A DNA stretch of 64,000 nucleotides from Chenopodium formosanum (GCA_024500155.1 CM044867.1:15845632-15909631), one strand, 5' to 3'. Positions 10,974 to 22,029 are shown, counted from the first letter of the stretch. The notes: generated by a model from the sequence alone, not told the origin. Program-made: numbers and translations.

Positions 10974-12292
10974 TGAAAGGAATGGTGTCCTTCGAACAAG
11001 TGTACTATTCCGTTAGCGGGTTCAGAATTATTAGAAAGCTAATATATTCAGTAAGGTCAAGTGATCGGAATGCCTGGGTGGAGGCCGCTTCCGATCAGTA
11101 ATATTAATGGATAATTAATGTTACAGCTTAATCTTGACTGAACCCTTCGGGTCACACCCAAGCATTCAACAAACCGAATCGACGAATTAATTCGGAAGGA
11201 ATTAATGAGTCAAACCGAGTAATATTTATTTAGACGTCGGAAATTCGAGCTTAGAGCGTCGAAACCGAACGTCGGAAGTCGAGTCGAAAAATAGTGAAAG
11301 ACGAGACGAGAAATAGTAATAAATCAACAAAAGACCAAAATGCCCCTAGCATCGGAATGCCCTAGCAAACCGAGTGCTAAGGGCATATGGCCTAGCATGG
11401 TGGCTAGCATGCGCACCAAGCCGAGGCTAGGCTGGCTGGTGCGTGCTAGCGCACCCATGCTAGCATGCTAGGCGCGCCAGCCCGCAACTGCTAGCAGCAG
11501 CACGGCTGGCTGCCTAGCGTTGCTAGCCAAGGCACAAGGCCAGCAGCAAGCCCGCACAAGCATGCGGGGCATGCTGGCCAGCAGCAGCAGCAGTCCGCAT
11601 GCTTGCTGGGCCTGCTGTGCGTGGCTGCCGAGGACAAGCACCACATGGCAGCCCACCTTGGCTGCCTTGGTGCCCAAGGGTGGGTGCCATGTGGCTTGAG
11701 GTGCATGTGTGTGTGTTGAGTGTGTTGGCCGAATATGGGAGAGGGAGTGGGGAGCAAGTTTGGTCCCCCCCTTCTCCAAATGGTCCTCACCTAACCACTC
11801 ACATGAGCTTACCACTTGTTGATTTATTACTAGCTTGATTATTAATTTTATTTTAGCTTTAAAATAAAATGGAAAAATCAAAGTATCCCACATTGATGGG
11901 AGAGCAAATGATACTCCCATCATTTCCTATAAATACCCATGTATGGGCATTGGGAATGATGCTTGAGTAAGAGTTGAAAAAGGCATCACAATTAGTGAAA
12001 ACCTTTGAACTCAATATTATTACTCGGGTTTTATTGGTCGGGTCTTGCTAACCCCAAGACATTGGACCTAGTCGGTTTTGTTGGTGCGGGTGGACTTCGT
12101 TGGAGGTCTCCGTGCGAGCGGGACTTGAAGCTTTCAAGTAAGAGCTCATTTGGAGCGAAGCACGCGTCAAAGGTAATTAGCTTAACTTAATCTTGTGATT
12201 AATTTAATTATGTTCATGGTTTTATTTATTGCGAGTGCGTTCTTGGTTTTGGGTTTATTTCCGCGGTGAGTCGGACTCACCAAACCCCAACA
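10974..12292 (+). repeat. Copia-B 5' LTR
   Basis: This 1319-bp LTR starts TGAAAGGAATGG and ends CAAACCCCAACA. It contains a strongly GC-rich block (about 11340-11720) with many GCTAGC/GCATGC palindromes, then AT-rich DNA with a TATA box. Open frames on both strands through the GC-rich block occur identically in both LTRs and reflect base composition rather than genes. Confidence 0.97.
11928..11935 (+). promoter_or_regulatory. TATA box of Copia-B 5' LTR
   Basis: TATAAATA lies about 360 bp before the LTR end, after an AT-rich stretch, as expected for the U3/R boundary of a plant Copia LTR. The same site is at 20648-20655 in the 3' LTR. Transcription would start about 30 bp downstream. Confidence 0.7.
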
Positions 12293-12308
12293 GCGGTATC
12301 GGAGCCTC
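12293..12308 (+). other. Copia-B primer-binding site (imperfect tRNA-Met type)
   Basis: Directly after the LTR the sequence reads GCGGTATCGGAGCCTC. The usual plant initiator-tRNA-Met primer site is TGGTATCAGAGC, so the first two bases and one inner base differ. The position is right. The imperfect match suggests a variant primer or a weak site. Confidence 0.65.
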
Positions 12309-15028
12309 GCTCGTTTATTTTTAAAATCATGATATTTTCAAGGTGTTATTATGGCTTATTTTTTTCTGGTTTAAGTTGCTAATTATATTAGTAACTCGTT
12401 TTTGTATTTTTAACCTCGTATTTGAGCTATCTTCAGCCCCGAACTCAGATTTCGACCCAAAAATAGTGAATTTTGGGTGGAAAACGTGTTCTGAAAATGG
12501 TTTTACCCTTGCAGAACTCGGTTTTTAGCCAAAAAACGACCAGAAATGCATTTTTCGAGGGATTTTTCGTTTTGACGAAAAATTTTAAGTCTTTCTAACC
12601 TTGAAAATTGATTGCATATTTATGGTGGTTATGTATATGATTCTTTCCTTATTTTATATGCAATCTTAGACCACTTTAAGCATGATTACTTGGTAGTAAT
12701 TGGTGCTTGAAAGTTTGGTTTTATTTTTCACATAATTGCAAATTAATTGCATTGAGTGTGAAATAGTTGTTATTTGATGCTTCCAAGTATTAAAGATTCA
12801 ATCTTTACTTATGATAAGTGATTGAAACTTTGAGTTACTAAATTCCATGAATTTTGGTTAAACTTTGTTGATTTAATCATTTTTTAGTTGATTGGAATCA
12901 TAAAGTTTAAAACTTGTGATAAAAAATTAGTTTATCTTCATATTGGAAGATATAATTTTTCATGAAGTCACAAGTATTAAAGTTGGAGTCTTTATTGAAC
13001 TTATGTTCATTTTTCCAACTCCCTTTTATTTTGTCAATATCTCAAGATTAATTTAAAGTGATTAAATTAATAGTGAGAAATGCCCTAATTATTTTTGTTA
13101 CACCAAGTTAGACCAATTTTATTAAAGAATGATTCTTGGTAATAAATTTGGTTAATTGCTTTGGATGAATTATTTAAGTTGGACTTGTTATTTTTCATTT
13201 TTCCTCAAAATAATTGATTCTAAAATTAATTTAGAATTAATTTATAATGTCACACGCAAAATTCGATAATTTTCGAAGCATTAGCACGCAACACGAGGCC
13301 TAAGAGCCCCGAGCTAGCTCTCGGCCAGCTGGGCTGCTCACGCAACCCACATGTGGCTGCCGAGGCTGCTGGGTGCCTCGTGCCTTTGGTGCGTGGTGCT
13401 GTGTGTGCGAGGATTGGCGTGGGCTGCTGCTCGCTGCCAGCCACACCCCGCACCAACCAGCTACGAGCAGCAGCATGGCGCAGCATCAGCCTTGTGCTGT
13501 GCGCGCTGTGCTTGCTGCCTCGCTTGGCTTGGCTGGGCGTGGCGTGTGCGAGCACAAGCAGCCCATGGGCATGCTTGGTGTTGCGGGGTGCCGATGGTTA
13601 TGCTACGAGCTTGTTGTACGGTATGTACGATTTAATAATTAGCATAATAACCCCGGGTTATTAAGTCGATGCTAATTTTAAGGTTAATTTTAGCATTGCT
13701 TAATGTATATTAATAAGGGTAATTTTGGGTTCCAAGTCTTAGTGCTAGGCACTTAGACATTATGGAATACGTAATTTTGCTTAACTTGTCGTTTTATTTA
13801 TTTTAATTATTTTGGTTATTTAATTAAAATTTTGGAGGCTAGGCCTCGGGTTTATGAGCGACATTTGCAAAATTAATTTTGACAAATATTTGGGTTCACC
13901 GACTTAATTAATTGGATTAATTAAGTTTGGATGCGGAATTTAGTGGGAGCGTATCTTAGTCATTACCTTAACCGGATAAAACAACTTTGACTAGTTTAAT
14001 TAGGCGTGTTAATTGAATTAACCACCTAGATTAATTACTAGTTCGCGCGCGGTTTTATGCATTGTTACTTGTTTGATCGTTGTAAAATGCATGGGCCATT
14101 CACAGATAGTGAATGGATGAATGGAATGTAAAATTCTCTCACAGGTTTTATGAAATGGCAACTAGTGGGGCCCGATTAGGATAGAAAATACGGACTGTGA
14201 TCCGTCATGTATTTTTGTAAATCTAAATACGGTCTGCGAACCGTTGAGTATTTTTGTACCTTAATATTTAGATTAGTCCTAATCGTAGACACTAGCAATT
14301 ATATTATTTGGTCAAGTCTTGAAGACGGGGTTCTTAGAAGACGAAGCCATTATATTGCAAAAGAAGACCTTTTGAAGACTTGAAGATCTCAAGGGGTCAT
14401 GCTAGTTGCCAAATGCATCTCTATTTATGTTTTCGATATATATTTATGTTTATATATATGAATTATATGTTAGATGCATGGTTAGGATTTCGAATGTTGA
14501 GATGATTAATTAAGTTCACTTAAATCAACCAACATAGAAACCCTAGGTCCCTTAAAATTGAGTAAAACTTGCCATTCCAAAACACACTTACCAACCGAAC
14601 GAGGGTAGTGGTGGGCTACGCCAAAGCGAGGCATCACTACTTCTCCAAGGAACGTAAGGCATACTAGGTATGCAAGTGGTTTTGGTTATACTCAACGATA
14701 TGAGTGATGGAGTCCTAACATGTCGTGGCAAAGTGAATAAATTGTTTAGAGAGCATGGGATGCGACGATTTATTCAACCAAGAATGGCTTGGAGCCATTA
14801 GCAAAGCGTTGCTTACCTTAGGAGATTGAGTGTTAAGACAAGCCAAAGCATGCTTAACCACTCTTTGTTTCTTTGGATCTTGGAATCGACTTATTCTCAC
14901 CAAAATTGGGGACAATCTTTAATGTGTGAATAAGACGTTTTAAATAAGTTTGATTATAATGCATGATTTCAATCTTATTTAAGTATAATGAATGGTTTTT
15001 CATTTTAAATTCTTTCAATTGTAGAATC
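12309..15028 (+). other. Copia-B 5' leader
   Basis: This 2.7-kb untranslated region precedes gag. It is AT-rich except for a GC-rich island (about 13260-13600) where open frames appear on both strands, so they are unlikely to be real. A part near 14160-14290 has short inverted repeats (GATTAGTCCTAATC, and CGGACTGTGATCCG next to CGGTCTGCGAACCG). These could fold as RNA structure near a packaging or translation signal (inference). Confidence 0.6.
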
Positions 15029-15922
15029 ATGTCTTCAACTAATAACATCGACCTTATGCTCCCGGAATTGCCCGAAAAGTTGCCAATTTCTCTGAACTTG
15101 GTGAACTTTAAGGAATGGGAAGAGGAACTCCGAAAGACCCTCCGAAATTGCTACCTAGAGCACATTCTGGACACTCAAATCCCGAGTTTCTACTCAAAGG
15201 GGATTATGAGTGATGAGGCACATGAGGAATGGAGTGAGGATTGCAAAAGAGTTTCCAGACTCATGGCAAACTCCATCCCGGTACAATGGAAGGAGAAGTT
15301 CTCCAGCTATTTTCCGGACATGATGCTCAAAGCTCTAGAAGACGTAGTCAATTTGAGAGTCACCAAGAGTGCCAGAGGCAACTATGATGGACTTGTGGAA
15401 GATGTGGCTAGGTCACTCTCGAACATGAGGATCAAGCCACCGCAAGATGGATGTCTCATCAAAGAGAGACAAGAAGTGTGGGCTAAGGTCTATAATGCAA
15501 GACTTAGACCCGGGATGCCACTTCAAGCTCATGTGCTCAGCATGACAAGGCTATTCACCCATCTGGAGCTAATTGGCAAACCAGTGGAAGATGAGCAAGC
15601 AGCTCTCATGCTACTAAGCTCACTCCACTCGGGGTATGTTGCATTAAAGATGCGACTTACGGCCAAGCGGAACAAACTTTCCTTGATGGAAGTTATTCAA
15701 GAGCTCCAGAAAACCTATTCTTGCAAGAAGGCTAAGGTTGCCCTGAGACCAAACAAGAAGGAGTTCAAGGACAAAGCTAAGATGCGCTGCTTCTATTGTA
15801 GTAGACCCGGACACTACAAAAGAGAATGTAGCATGTATCTAGCAGATGAGGCGAAAGGAAAAGTAACCTCAATCTCAGGTATCATCTTTACACTTGAACA
15901 TAAGCAATTTATGAGGTATTAG
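15029..15922 (+). CDS. Copia-B gag
   Basis: The protein forms the virus-like particle that packages element RNA. From ATG 15029 it is 297 residues. The first about 240 residues are a Copia-type capsid (UBN2/DUF4219-like), including LPISLNLVNFKEWEEEL near the N-terminus. They are followed by a zinc knuckle CFYCSRPGHYKREC at residues 254-267. An upstream in-frame ATG at 14963 is possible, but the start at MSSTNN fits the family better. The frame ends soon after the zinc knuckle in residues unlike a protease. The last 15 or so codons begin at a GTATC after ATCTCAG and may be read-through into an intron or into foreign DNA. Confidence 0.88.
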   Translation: MSSTNNIDLMLPELPEKLPISLNLVNFKEWEEELRKTLRNCYLEHILDTQIPSFYSKGIMSDEAHEEWSEDCKRVSRLMANSIPVQWKEKFSSYFPDMMLKALEDVVNLRVTKSARGNYDGLVEDVARSLSNMRIKPPQDGCLIKERQEVWAKVYNARLRPGMPLQAHVLSMTRLFTHLELIGKPVEDEQAALMLLSSLHSGYVALKMRLTAKRNKLSLMEVIQELQKTYSCKKAKVALRPNKKEFKDKAKMRCFYCSRPGHYKRECSMYLADEAKGKVTSISGIIFTLEHKQFMRY

Positions 15923-16221
15923 ATACCGGAAAAATTGACTCACTATATGCTCCTATTTCAGGAACAAAGTGAGCGATGCTTTTCAAGTGGATATGAGTAC
16001 AAGTGGAAGAAGAAGAAGATAATCTTTCAAAGAAAACTTGTAACCTCATATTTTGTCTAGATTTAAAACTTGTTTAGTTTTATCTACCATATTTTGATCT
16101 TGTGGCGTTGGACGTCATTGTAAACTTGATCACAAGATAGATCATCTTGTTTATATTTATGGAATGACACGTTTGTGTATTTGGACAAATTGTTTATAAT
16201 GATACCAAAAGAGCTAAGACC
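15923..16221 (+). other. Missing-protease interval of Copia-B
   Basis: A Copia protease with D(S/T)G would normally lie here, but no frame contains one. Only about 370 bp separate the zinc knuckle from the pre-integrase domain, less than the usual protease plus spacer. The frame is open just upstream of ATG 16222 (NDTKRAK), so polyprotein similarity begins before that ATG. A GT...AG pair (about 15889 and 15960) could be an intron. Either way protease appears deleted or replaced. Confidence 0.65.
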
Positions 16222-18909
16222 ATGGAGTCAAATCAGACTTACTTGTGGCATTGTCGTCTTGGCCACATTAACTTCAAACGCATCAAGAAACTTCTACAAG
16301 AAGGTGTTCTTGACTCTTTCGATTTAGAATCGTTTGAAAATTGCGAAGGATGTTTATTAGGCAAGATGATTAAACAGCCATTCTCCAAGTTGGGAGAAAG
16401 GGCAAGTGACTTATTGGGTCTTATACATACCGATGTATGTGGACCAATGAGCTCAACCACAAGAAATGGACATCGATATTTCATCACTTTCACAGACGAC
16501 TATAGTAGATATGGTTATGTCTACCTCATGTCGCACAAATCTGAATCATTTGAAAAGTTCAAAGAATTTCAGAGTGAAGTTGAAAATCAACTTGGCAAGA
16601 AAATCAAAGCCCTTCGATCGGATCGAGGTGGTGAATACTTGAGCCAAGAATTCGATGACCATCTGAAAGAAAAAGGTATACTTTCAAAATTGACACCTCC
16701 AGGAACTCCACAATGGAACGGAGTATCCGAAAGGAGAAATCGGACCTTGTTAGACATGGTACGATCAACAATGGGTCTTAGTGATCTTCCTATCTCTTTC
16801 TGGGGACACGCACTTCTAACTGCGGCACTAACACTGAACCGTGCTCCATCAAAAGCTGTAGAAAAGACTCCATATGAATTATGGACGAAGAAACCTCCTA
16901 GGTTATCTTTTCTAAAGATATGGGGATGCGAAGCATATGTCAAGAAATTGATCTCTGACAAACTTCATCCCAAATCTGACAAGGTTTACTTTGTGGGCTA
17001 CCCAAAAGAAACCAAAGGGTATTACTTCTACAACAAATCGGAGAACAAAGTGTTTGTTGCTCGCGATGGTGTCTTTTTGGAGAAGGAGCACCTTTCCAAA
17101 ATGACAAGTGGGAGGAAAATCGAACTCGACGAAGTTCGTGAGGATGAGCAACAAAATCATAATGACAGTCAAAGTGCTCAAACAGCATCTGTTGACGAAG
17201 GTCAAAATGTGCAAAGTCGAACCGACAATGCAAATGCTCAATCCATTACCCTACGTAGGTCTCTGAGGCCGAGATCTCAACCTGATAGATATCTTGGTTT
17301 AGTATTAACCGAGAATCAGGACATCCTGATTATGGATGGAGATGAACCGGCAACCTACAAGCAAGCGATGGCAAGCACCGACTCTGCTAAATGGCAAGAG
17401 GCCATGAGATCTGAAATGGATTCCATGTTTGAAAATCAAGTCTGGGACTTGGTTGACTTACCCGAAGGTTATATACCGATCGGATGTAAGTGGATTTTCA
17501 AGTTGAAAACCGACAAAGATGGAAATGTATTCATTTACAAAGCTAGATTGGTGGCAAAAGGTTACAGACAAGTTCATGGTATTGATTACGATGAAACCTT
17601 TTCACCAGTTGCAATGCTTAAATCCGTTCGGATCCTCCTAGCGATTGCTGCATATTACGACTATGAAATATGGCAGATGGACGTCAAAACCGCCTTCCTT
17701 AATGGTTATTTGGAAGAAACTGTGTATATGACACAGCCTGAAGGTTTTGTCGACCAAAACAATGCTGGGAAAGTATGTAAGCTTAAGAAGTCCATTTATG
17801 GATTAAAGCAAGCAAGCAGAAGTTGGAATCTGCGTTTCGATGAAGCCATCAGTAAGTTTGGTTTTATCAAGAATCCAGATGAATCTTGTGTTTACAAGAA
17901 GGTCAGTGGGAGTAACATCGCCTTCCTAGTCTTATATGTCGATGACATATTGCTCATTGGAAACAGCATTCCGTTGTTAGAGTCTGTAAAGGTCTGGCTT
18001 GGAAAGTGCTTCTCAATGAAAGACTTGGGAGAGGCTCAGTACATACTAGGCATCAAGATCTATAGGGATAGATCGAAAAGGATGATTGGATTGAGTCAAA
18101 GTACTTATATTGATAAGGTACTTGCTCGATTTGGCATGGAGGAGGCCAAGAGAGGTCACCTGCCAATGTCACATGGCATAACCCTAAGCAAGAAGCAGTG
18201 TCCACAGACTCCTGATGAGCGGGAAAGAATGAATCAGATTCCATATGCTTCGCTTATTGGATCTATCATGTATGCCATGATATGTACTAGGCCAGATGTG
18301 TCGTATGCCTTGAGTGCTACGAGCCGTTACCAATCAGACCCAGGAGAGGCGCATTGGACTGCGGCCAAAAATATCCTAAAGTACCTGAAAAGGAACAAGG
18401 ATAAATTCCTGGTGTATGGTGGCACAAAGGATTTGGTTGTGGAAGGTTATACCGACGCAAGCTTCCAGACAGACAGAGACGATTTCAAATCGCAATCTGG
18501 ATATGTGTTCTGTCTAAATGGAGGGGCGTTTAGTTGGAAGAGCGCAAAGCAGAGTACAACTGCAGATTCTACAACTGAAGCCGAATACTTGGCAGCTGCT
18601 GAAGCAGCTAAGGAGGCTGTTTGGATTCGTAAGTTCGTTGGCGAACTTGATGTTGTACCCTCTATAAAGGGTCCAATAGCCCTCTATTGTGACAACAATG
18701 GAGCTATTGCTCAGGCCAGAGAACCTAGAGAACATGTCAAGCGGCGATTTCACATGATTCGAGAATGGAAATCAGAGGGTGAAATCAGAATTTGCAAAGC
18801 TGGAACGGATGACAATGTAGCCGATCCACTTACTAAACCTTTGCCTCAAGTGAAGCACAACAAGCACGTTGAGGCAATGGGAATCAAGCATGTTGGAGAC
18901 TGGCTTTGA
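16222..18909 (+). CDS. Copia-B integrase-reverse transcriptase-RNase H polyprotein
   Basis: This intact 895-residue frame contains the pre-integrase zinc finger (HCRLGH, then CEGC at 41-44). The integrase core has Asp71 (HTDVCGP), Asp134 (RSDRGGEY) and Glu170 (NGVSERRN), DD35E. A Copia linker is followed by reverse transcriptase with its YVDD active site at 572-575 and by RNase H with Asp745 (EGYTDASF) and KSTTEAEY-like and DNNGAI motifs. It ends in the usual AMGIKHVGDWL tail. The protein copies element RNA into DNA and integrates it. No frameshift or stop was found. With protease missing, the particle would need protease from another copy. Confidence 0.95.
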   Translation: MESNQTYLWHCRLGHINFKRIKKLLQEGVLDSFDLESFENCEGCLLGKMIKQPFSKLGERASDLLGLIHTDVCGPMSSTTRNGHRYFITFTDDYSRYGYVYLMSHKSESFEKFKEFQSEVENQLGKKIKALRSDRGGEYLSQEFDDHLKEKGILSKLTPPGTPQWNGVSERRNRTLLDMVRSTMGLSDLPISFWGHALLTAALTLNRAPSKAVEKTPYELWTKKPPRLSFLKIWGCEAYVKKLISDKLHPKSDKVYFVGYPKETKGYYFYNKSENKVFVARDGVFLEKEHLSKMTSGRKIELDEVREDEQQNHNDSQSAQTASVDEGQNVQSRTDNANAQSITLRRSLRPRSQPDRYLGLVLTENQDILIMDGDEPATYKQAMASTDSAKWQEAMRSEMDSMFENQVWDLVDLPEGYIPIGCKWIFKLKTDKDGNVFIYKARLVAKGYRQVHGIDYDETFSPVAMLKSVRILLAIAAYYDYEIWQMDVKTAFLNGYLEETVYMTQPEGFVDQNNAGKVCKLKKSIYGLKQASRSWNLRFDEAISKFGFIKNPDESCVYKKVSGSNIAFLVLYVDDILLIGNSIPLLESVKVWLGKCFSMKDLGEAQYILGIKIYRDRSKRMIGLSQSTYIDKVLARFGMEEAKRGHLPMSHGITLSKKQCPQTPDERERMNQIPYASLIGSIMYAMICTRPDVSYALSATSRYQSDPGEAHWTAAKNILKYLKRNKDKFLVYGGTKDLVVEGYTDASFQTDRDDFKSQSGYVFCLNGGAFSWKSAKQSTTADSTTEAEYLAAAEAAKEAVWIRKFVGELDVVPSIKGPIALYCDNNGAIAQAREPREHVKRRFHMIREWKSEGEIRICKAGTDDNVADPLTKPLPQVKHNKHVEAMGIKHVGDWL

Positions 18910-19693
18910 TTTCCTTGTTTAGTGTTTCAGTTAATTTTGAGAAAAATTAATGTAAGACACTAAAGAAAACCATTCATGTTTTGGGAGTGATATAAAATTT
19001 CATGCAACATTTTATTACTCCATTATGCTATTTAATTGTGGTTTAGGATTAAATAATGAGTCCATTCGATTCTGAGAATATTCAAAATAGGGTATCAAGA
19101 CCTGTCTTGGTAAGGAAACACCTATTAAGTGAACATTGAATATTATAATCGAAAATTATCCCTAATCAAGGTCATTTAAACGATGGACGATTAATGACCA
19201 TTTGAGATTAGTGTGTAGTCTGATTTATAGCACCGTTTCATGTACTACGAGGACATGATTGTCATAAATCATTTGCACAGGTATTGGTTTAGAACCATAC
19301 TGGATCGACCTATGAGAATACTTTAAGAAATTTAAAATTTTTGTCATAAGTATACTTCTCATTATGGCTATCGGAACCTATTTCCTCGACCATGAGTAGT
19401 GAAGATGTCCCCCTAGTAAAGTAGGGAAGATGTCCCCCTAGTAAAGTAGGGAAGATGTCTTTGTTGTATACAAGGCCTCTCGTAGAGCGAGACTGTAAAA
19501 TGCATGGCCGTGCTCGGATGGATTTTAGAAATCATCTGTTTATTGACAGTCGGACTCGGAATCGGGAAACACTTCTGGACGTAATAAGGATGACAAGATA
19601 AATCTTACCTTATAGTTCATGAAGAGACATTAAGCGACATAGGAAAGGGTTGTACACAAAATGAGCACTTGTCCGGAAGGACAAGTGGGAGAT
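18910..19693 (+). other. Copia-B 3' untranslated region and polypurine tract
   Basis: About 780 bp of non-coding DNA lies between pol and the 3' LTR. It holds two perfect copies of a 25-bp unit starting GAAGATGTCCCCCTAG (19401-19425 and 19426-19450) plus nine bases of a third. The final AAGTGGGAGA directly before the LTR is the polypurine tract that primes plus-strand DNA synthesis. Confidence 0.85.
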
Positions 19694-21012
19694 TGAAAGG
19701 AATGGTGTCCTTCGAACAAGTGTACTATTCCGTTAGCGGGTTCAGAATTATTAGAAAGCTAATATATTCAGTAAGGTCAAGTGATCGGAATGCCTGGGTG
19801 GAGGCCGCTTCCGATCAGTAATATTAATGGATAATTAATGTTACAGCTTAATCTTGACTGAACCCTTCGGGTCACACCCAAGCATTCCACAAACCGAATC
19901 GACGAATTAATTCGGAAGGAACTAATGAGTCAAACCGAGTAATATTTATTTAGACGTCGGAAATTCGAGCTTAGAGCGTCGAAACCGAACGTCGGAAGTC
20001 GAGTCGAAAAATAGTGAAAGACGAGACGAGAAATAGTAATAAATCAACAAAAGACCAAAATGCCCCTAGCATCGGAATGCCCTAGCAAACCGAGTGCTAA
20101 GGGCATATGGCCTAGCATGGTGGCTAGCATGCGCACCAAGCCGAGGCTAGGCTGGCTGGTGCGTGCTAGCGCACCCATGCTAGCATGCTAGGCGCGCCAG
20201 CCCACAACTGCTAGCAGCAGCACGGCTGGCTGCCTAGCGTTGCTAGCCAAGGCACAAGGCCAGCAGCAAGCTCGCACAAGCATGCGGGGCATGCTGGCCA
20301 GCAGCAGCAGCAGCCCGCATGCTTGCTGGGCCTGCTGTGCGTGGCTGCCGAGGACAAGCACCACATGGCAGCCCACCTTGGCTGCCTTGGTGCCCAAGGG
20401 TGGGTGCCATGTGGCTTGAGGTGCATGTGTGTGTGTTGAGTGTGTTGGCCGAATATGGGAGAGGGAGTGGGGAGCAAGTTTGGTCCCCCCCTTCTCCAAA
20501 TGGTCCTCACCTAACCACTCACATGAGCTTGCCACTTGTTGATTTATTACTAGCTTGATTATTAATTTTATTTTAGCTTTAAAATAAAATGGAAAAATCA
20601 AAGTATCCCACATTGATGGGAGAGCAAATGATACTCCCATCATTTTCTATAAATACCCATGTATGGGCATTGGGAATGATGCTTGAGTAAGAGTTGAAAA
20701 AGGCATCACAATTAGTGAAAACCTTTGAACTCAATATTATTACTCGGGTTTTATTGGTCGGGTCTTGCTAACCCCAAGACATTGGACTTAGTCGGTTTTG
20801 TTGGTGCGGGTGGACTTCGTTGGAGGTCTCCGTGCGAGCGGGACTTGAAGCTTTCAAGTAAGAGCTCATTTGGAGCGAAGCACGCGTCAAAGGTAATTAG
20901 CTTAACTTAATCTTGTGATTAATTTAATTATGTTCATGGTTTTATTTATTGCGAGTGCGTTCTTGGTTTTGGGTTTATTTCCGCGGTGAGTCGGACTCAC
21001 CAAACCCCAACA
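19694..21012 (+). repeat. Copia-B 3' LTR
   Basis: It has the same length as the 5' LTR with eight substitutions counted, for example at the GAACTAATG and TTGCCACTT positions. It ends CCAACA and is followed by the CTCTA target duplication and then Copia-A gag. Confidence 0.97.
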
Positions 21013-21698
21013 CTCTATGAGCAACATTTATCTCGGGTGGATTTGAGCTTTCTACAGCATTTGTTTCATTGAATGCTTGAGACCTAGTTGGTCTTAGGTT
21101 GTGATTCTTCAACAGAAGATCATTATTCTTTTCAGCAACCAATAATGTAGAAATAAGCTCAGAATATTTTGCAAAGCCTCTTTCACGGTATTGCTGTTGC
21201 AATACAATGTTGTTAGCATGGAATGTAGAGAGTGTTTTCTCTATCATTTGCACTTCAGTGACTGGTTGATCACAATATCTCAATATTGATACGATTTTAT
21301 ATAGTGATGAATTATAATCACTGACAGATTTAAAGTCCTAAAATCTCAGGTTTGTCCACTCAAACTGTGCTGAAGGAAGGAGTATCCTTCTTATGGTGGT
21401 CATATCTTCCTTTCAGGCTATCCCATAGTTCTTTGGGATTTTCCACCATTAAATACTCAGTTTTTAAACTGTTATGTAAATGATGCCTTAAGAGAACTAT
21501 AGCTTTTGCTTTCTCTTGATCAGTTGGAACTTTAACTTGAGCAGGGGCATCTTTTTCGTTTCCTGGGATGGTAATTTCTTTGATTGTATGTTCCAATCCC
21601 TGAGCCTTCAAATTCATTTGGGCATCAACTGTCCATTCAAGATAATTATGTCCGGACAAGTCTAATACGTCAATTTGTCTTTTCATCAAATCTCCCAT
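21013..21698 (-). pseudogene. Copia-A gag N-terminal part
   Basis: On the minus strand, ATG 21698 starts a Copia capsid (LDLSGHNYLEWTVDA, later ENPKELWDSLKGRYDH), which packages element RNA. The frame breaks near 21370, and the following frame carries an in-frame TAG at about 21339. It then reads on (RYCDQPVTEVQMIEK, YRERGFAKYSELI) to the Copia-B junction, where AHR is completed by the gag tail at 10973. An upstream ATG gives 30 hydrophobic extra residues that are probably leader DNA. Confidence 0.85.
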
Positions 21699-21972
21699 TT
21701 TAACTACAATCAAATAGGTAATTATTATTAAGCCAATTAAGCAAGTGATAATTAAAGTAATCAAATTATAATCATAATAATAATCCATTTAAAACATATT
21801 TGCTTCTCCCCCTTGGGTAATTATTATGATTTACATAAAGTTAAGCTAAAATTAAACATGATAATTACGTTAGTTAAACGACGACAACAACAAATATAAC
21901 AATAACAATGATGATAATAACAATAACAATAAATACTACTACTATTACTACATCACCGACAACAACAATAAC

Positions 21973-22026
<54 letters not shown>
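21699..22026. repeat. Copia-A leader remnant and (AAT)n/(AAC)n microsatellite
   Basis: From about 21880 the DNA is made of AAC, AAT and ACT triplets, with about 55 bases of pure AAT repeat next to the left end of MULE-1. No LTR end or primer site of Copia-A was recognised. The long Ile/Val open frame on the minus strand is only the repeat. Confidence 0.7.

Positions 22027-22029
<3 letters not shown>

Larger units (their letters stand above)
10974..21012 (+). mobile_element. Copia-B: complete LTR retrotransposon, young, lacking a recognisable protease
   Basis: Two 1319-bp direct LTRs (10974-12292 and 19694-21012), each beginning TG and ending CA, are flanked by the 5-bp duplication CTCTA (10969-10973 and 21013-21017). 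Between them lie a primer-binding-like site, a 2.7-kb leader, gag, an integrase-RT-RNase H frame and a purine tract. I count eight substitutions and no gaps between the LTRs, about 0.6% divergence. That suggests insertion within roughly the last half million years at commonly used plant rates (inference). It sits in the gag of Copia-A in opposite orientation. No protease motif was found between gag and integrase. Confidence 0.97.
8492..21880 (-). mobile_element. Copia-A: old truncated minus-strand LTR retrotransposon, interrupted by Copia-B
   Basis: Minus-strand Copia domains run from gag (starting 21698) through the zinc knuckle, protease, pre-integrase and integrase to the linker near 8905. 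The reading is interrupted exactly at the Copia-B insertion (10974-21012). The frame before the insertion (ending at 21013) and after it (from 10973) join through the duplicated CTCTA target. Reverse transcriptase, RNase H and both LTRs are missing. Lesions include a frameshift and an in-frame TAG in gag (about 21320-21370) and the frameshift near 8905. The right edge is uncertain because it runs into a simple repeat and then MULE-1. Confidence 0.85.

Noticed and set aside
11468..11923. Overlapping open frames of 79-151 codons in the Copia-B LTR (and again at 20188-20643)
   Set aside because: They occur on both strands in the same GC-rich LTR block in both LTRs and resemble no protein; they follow from base composition.
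13250..13664. Five overlapping frames in the Copia-B leader
   Set aside because: GC-rich island, all frames open on both strands, Ala/Cys/Trp-rich, no domain.
16239..17241. Minus-strand frames opposite Copia-B pol
   Set aside because: Shadows of the intact plus-strand polyprotein.
19401..19459. CRISPR-like short repeats
   Set aside because: Directly adjacent 25-bp tandem units without spacers, in a plant retrotransposon.
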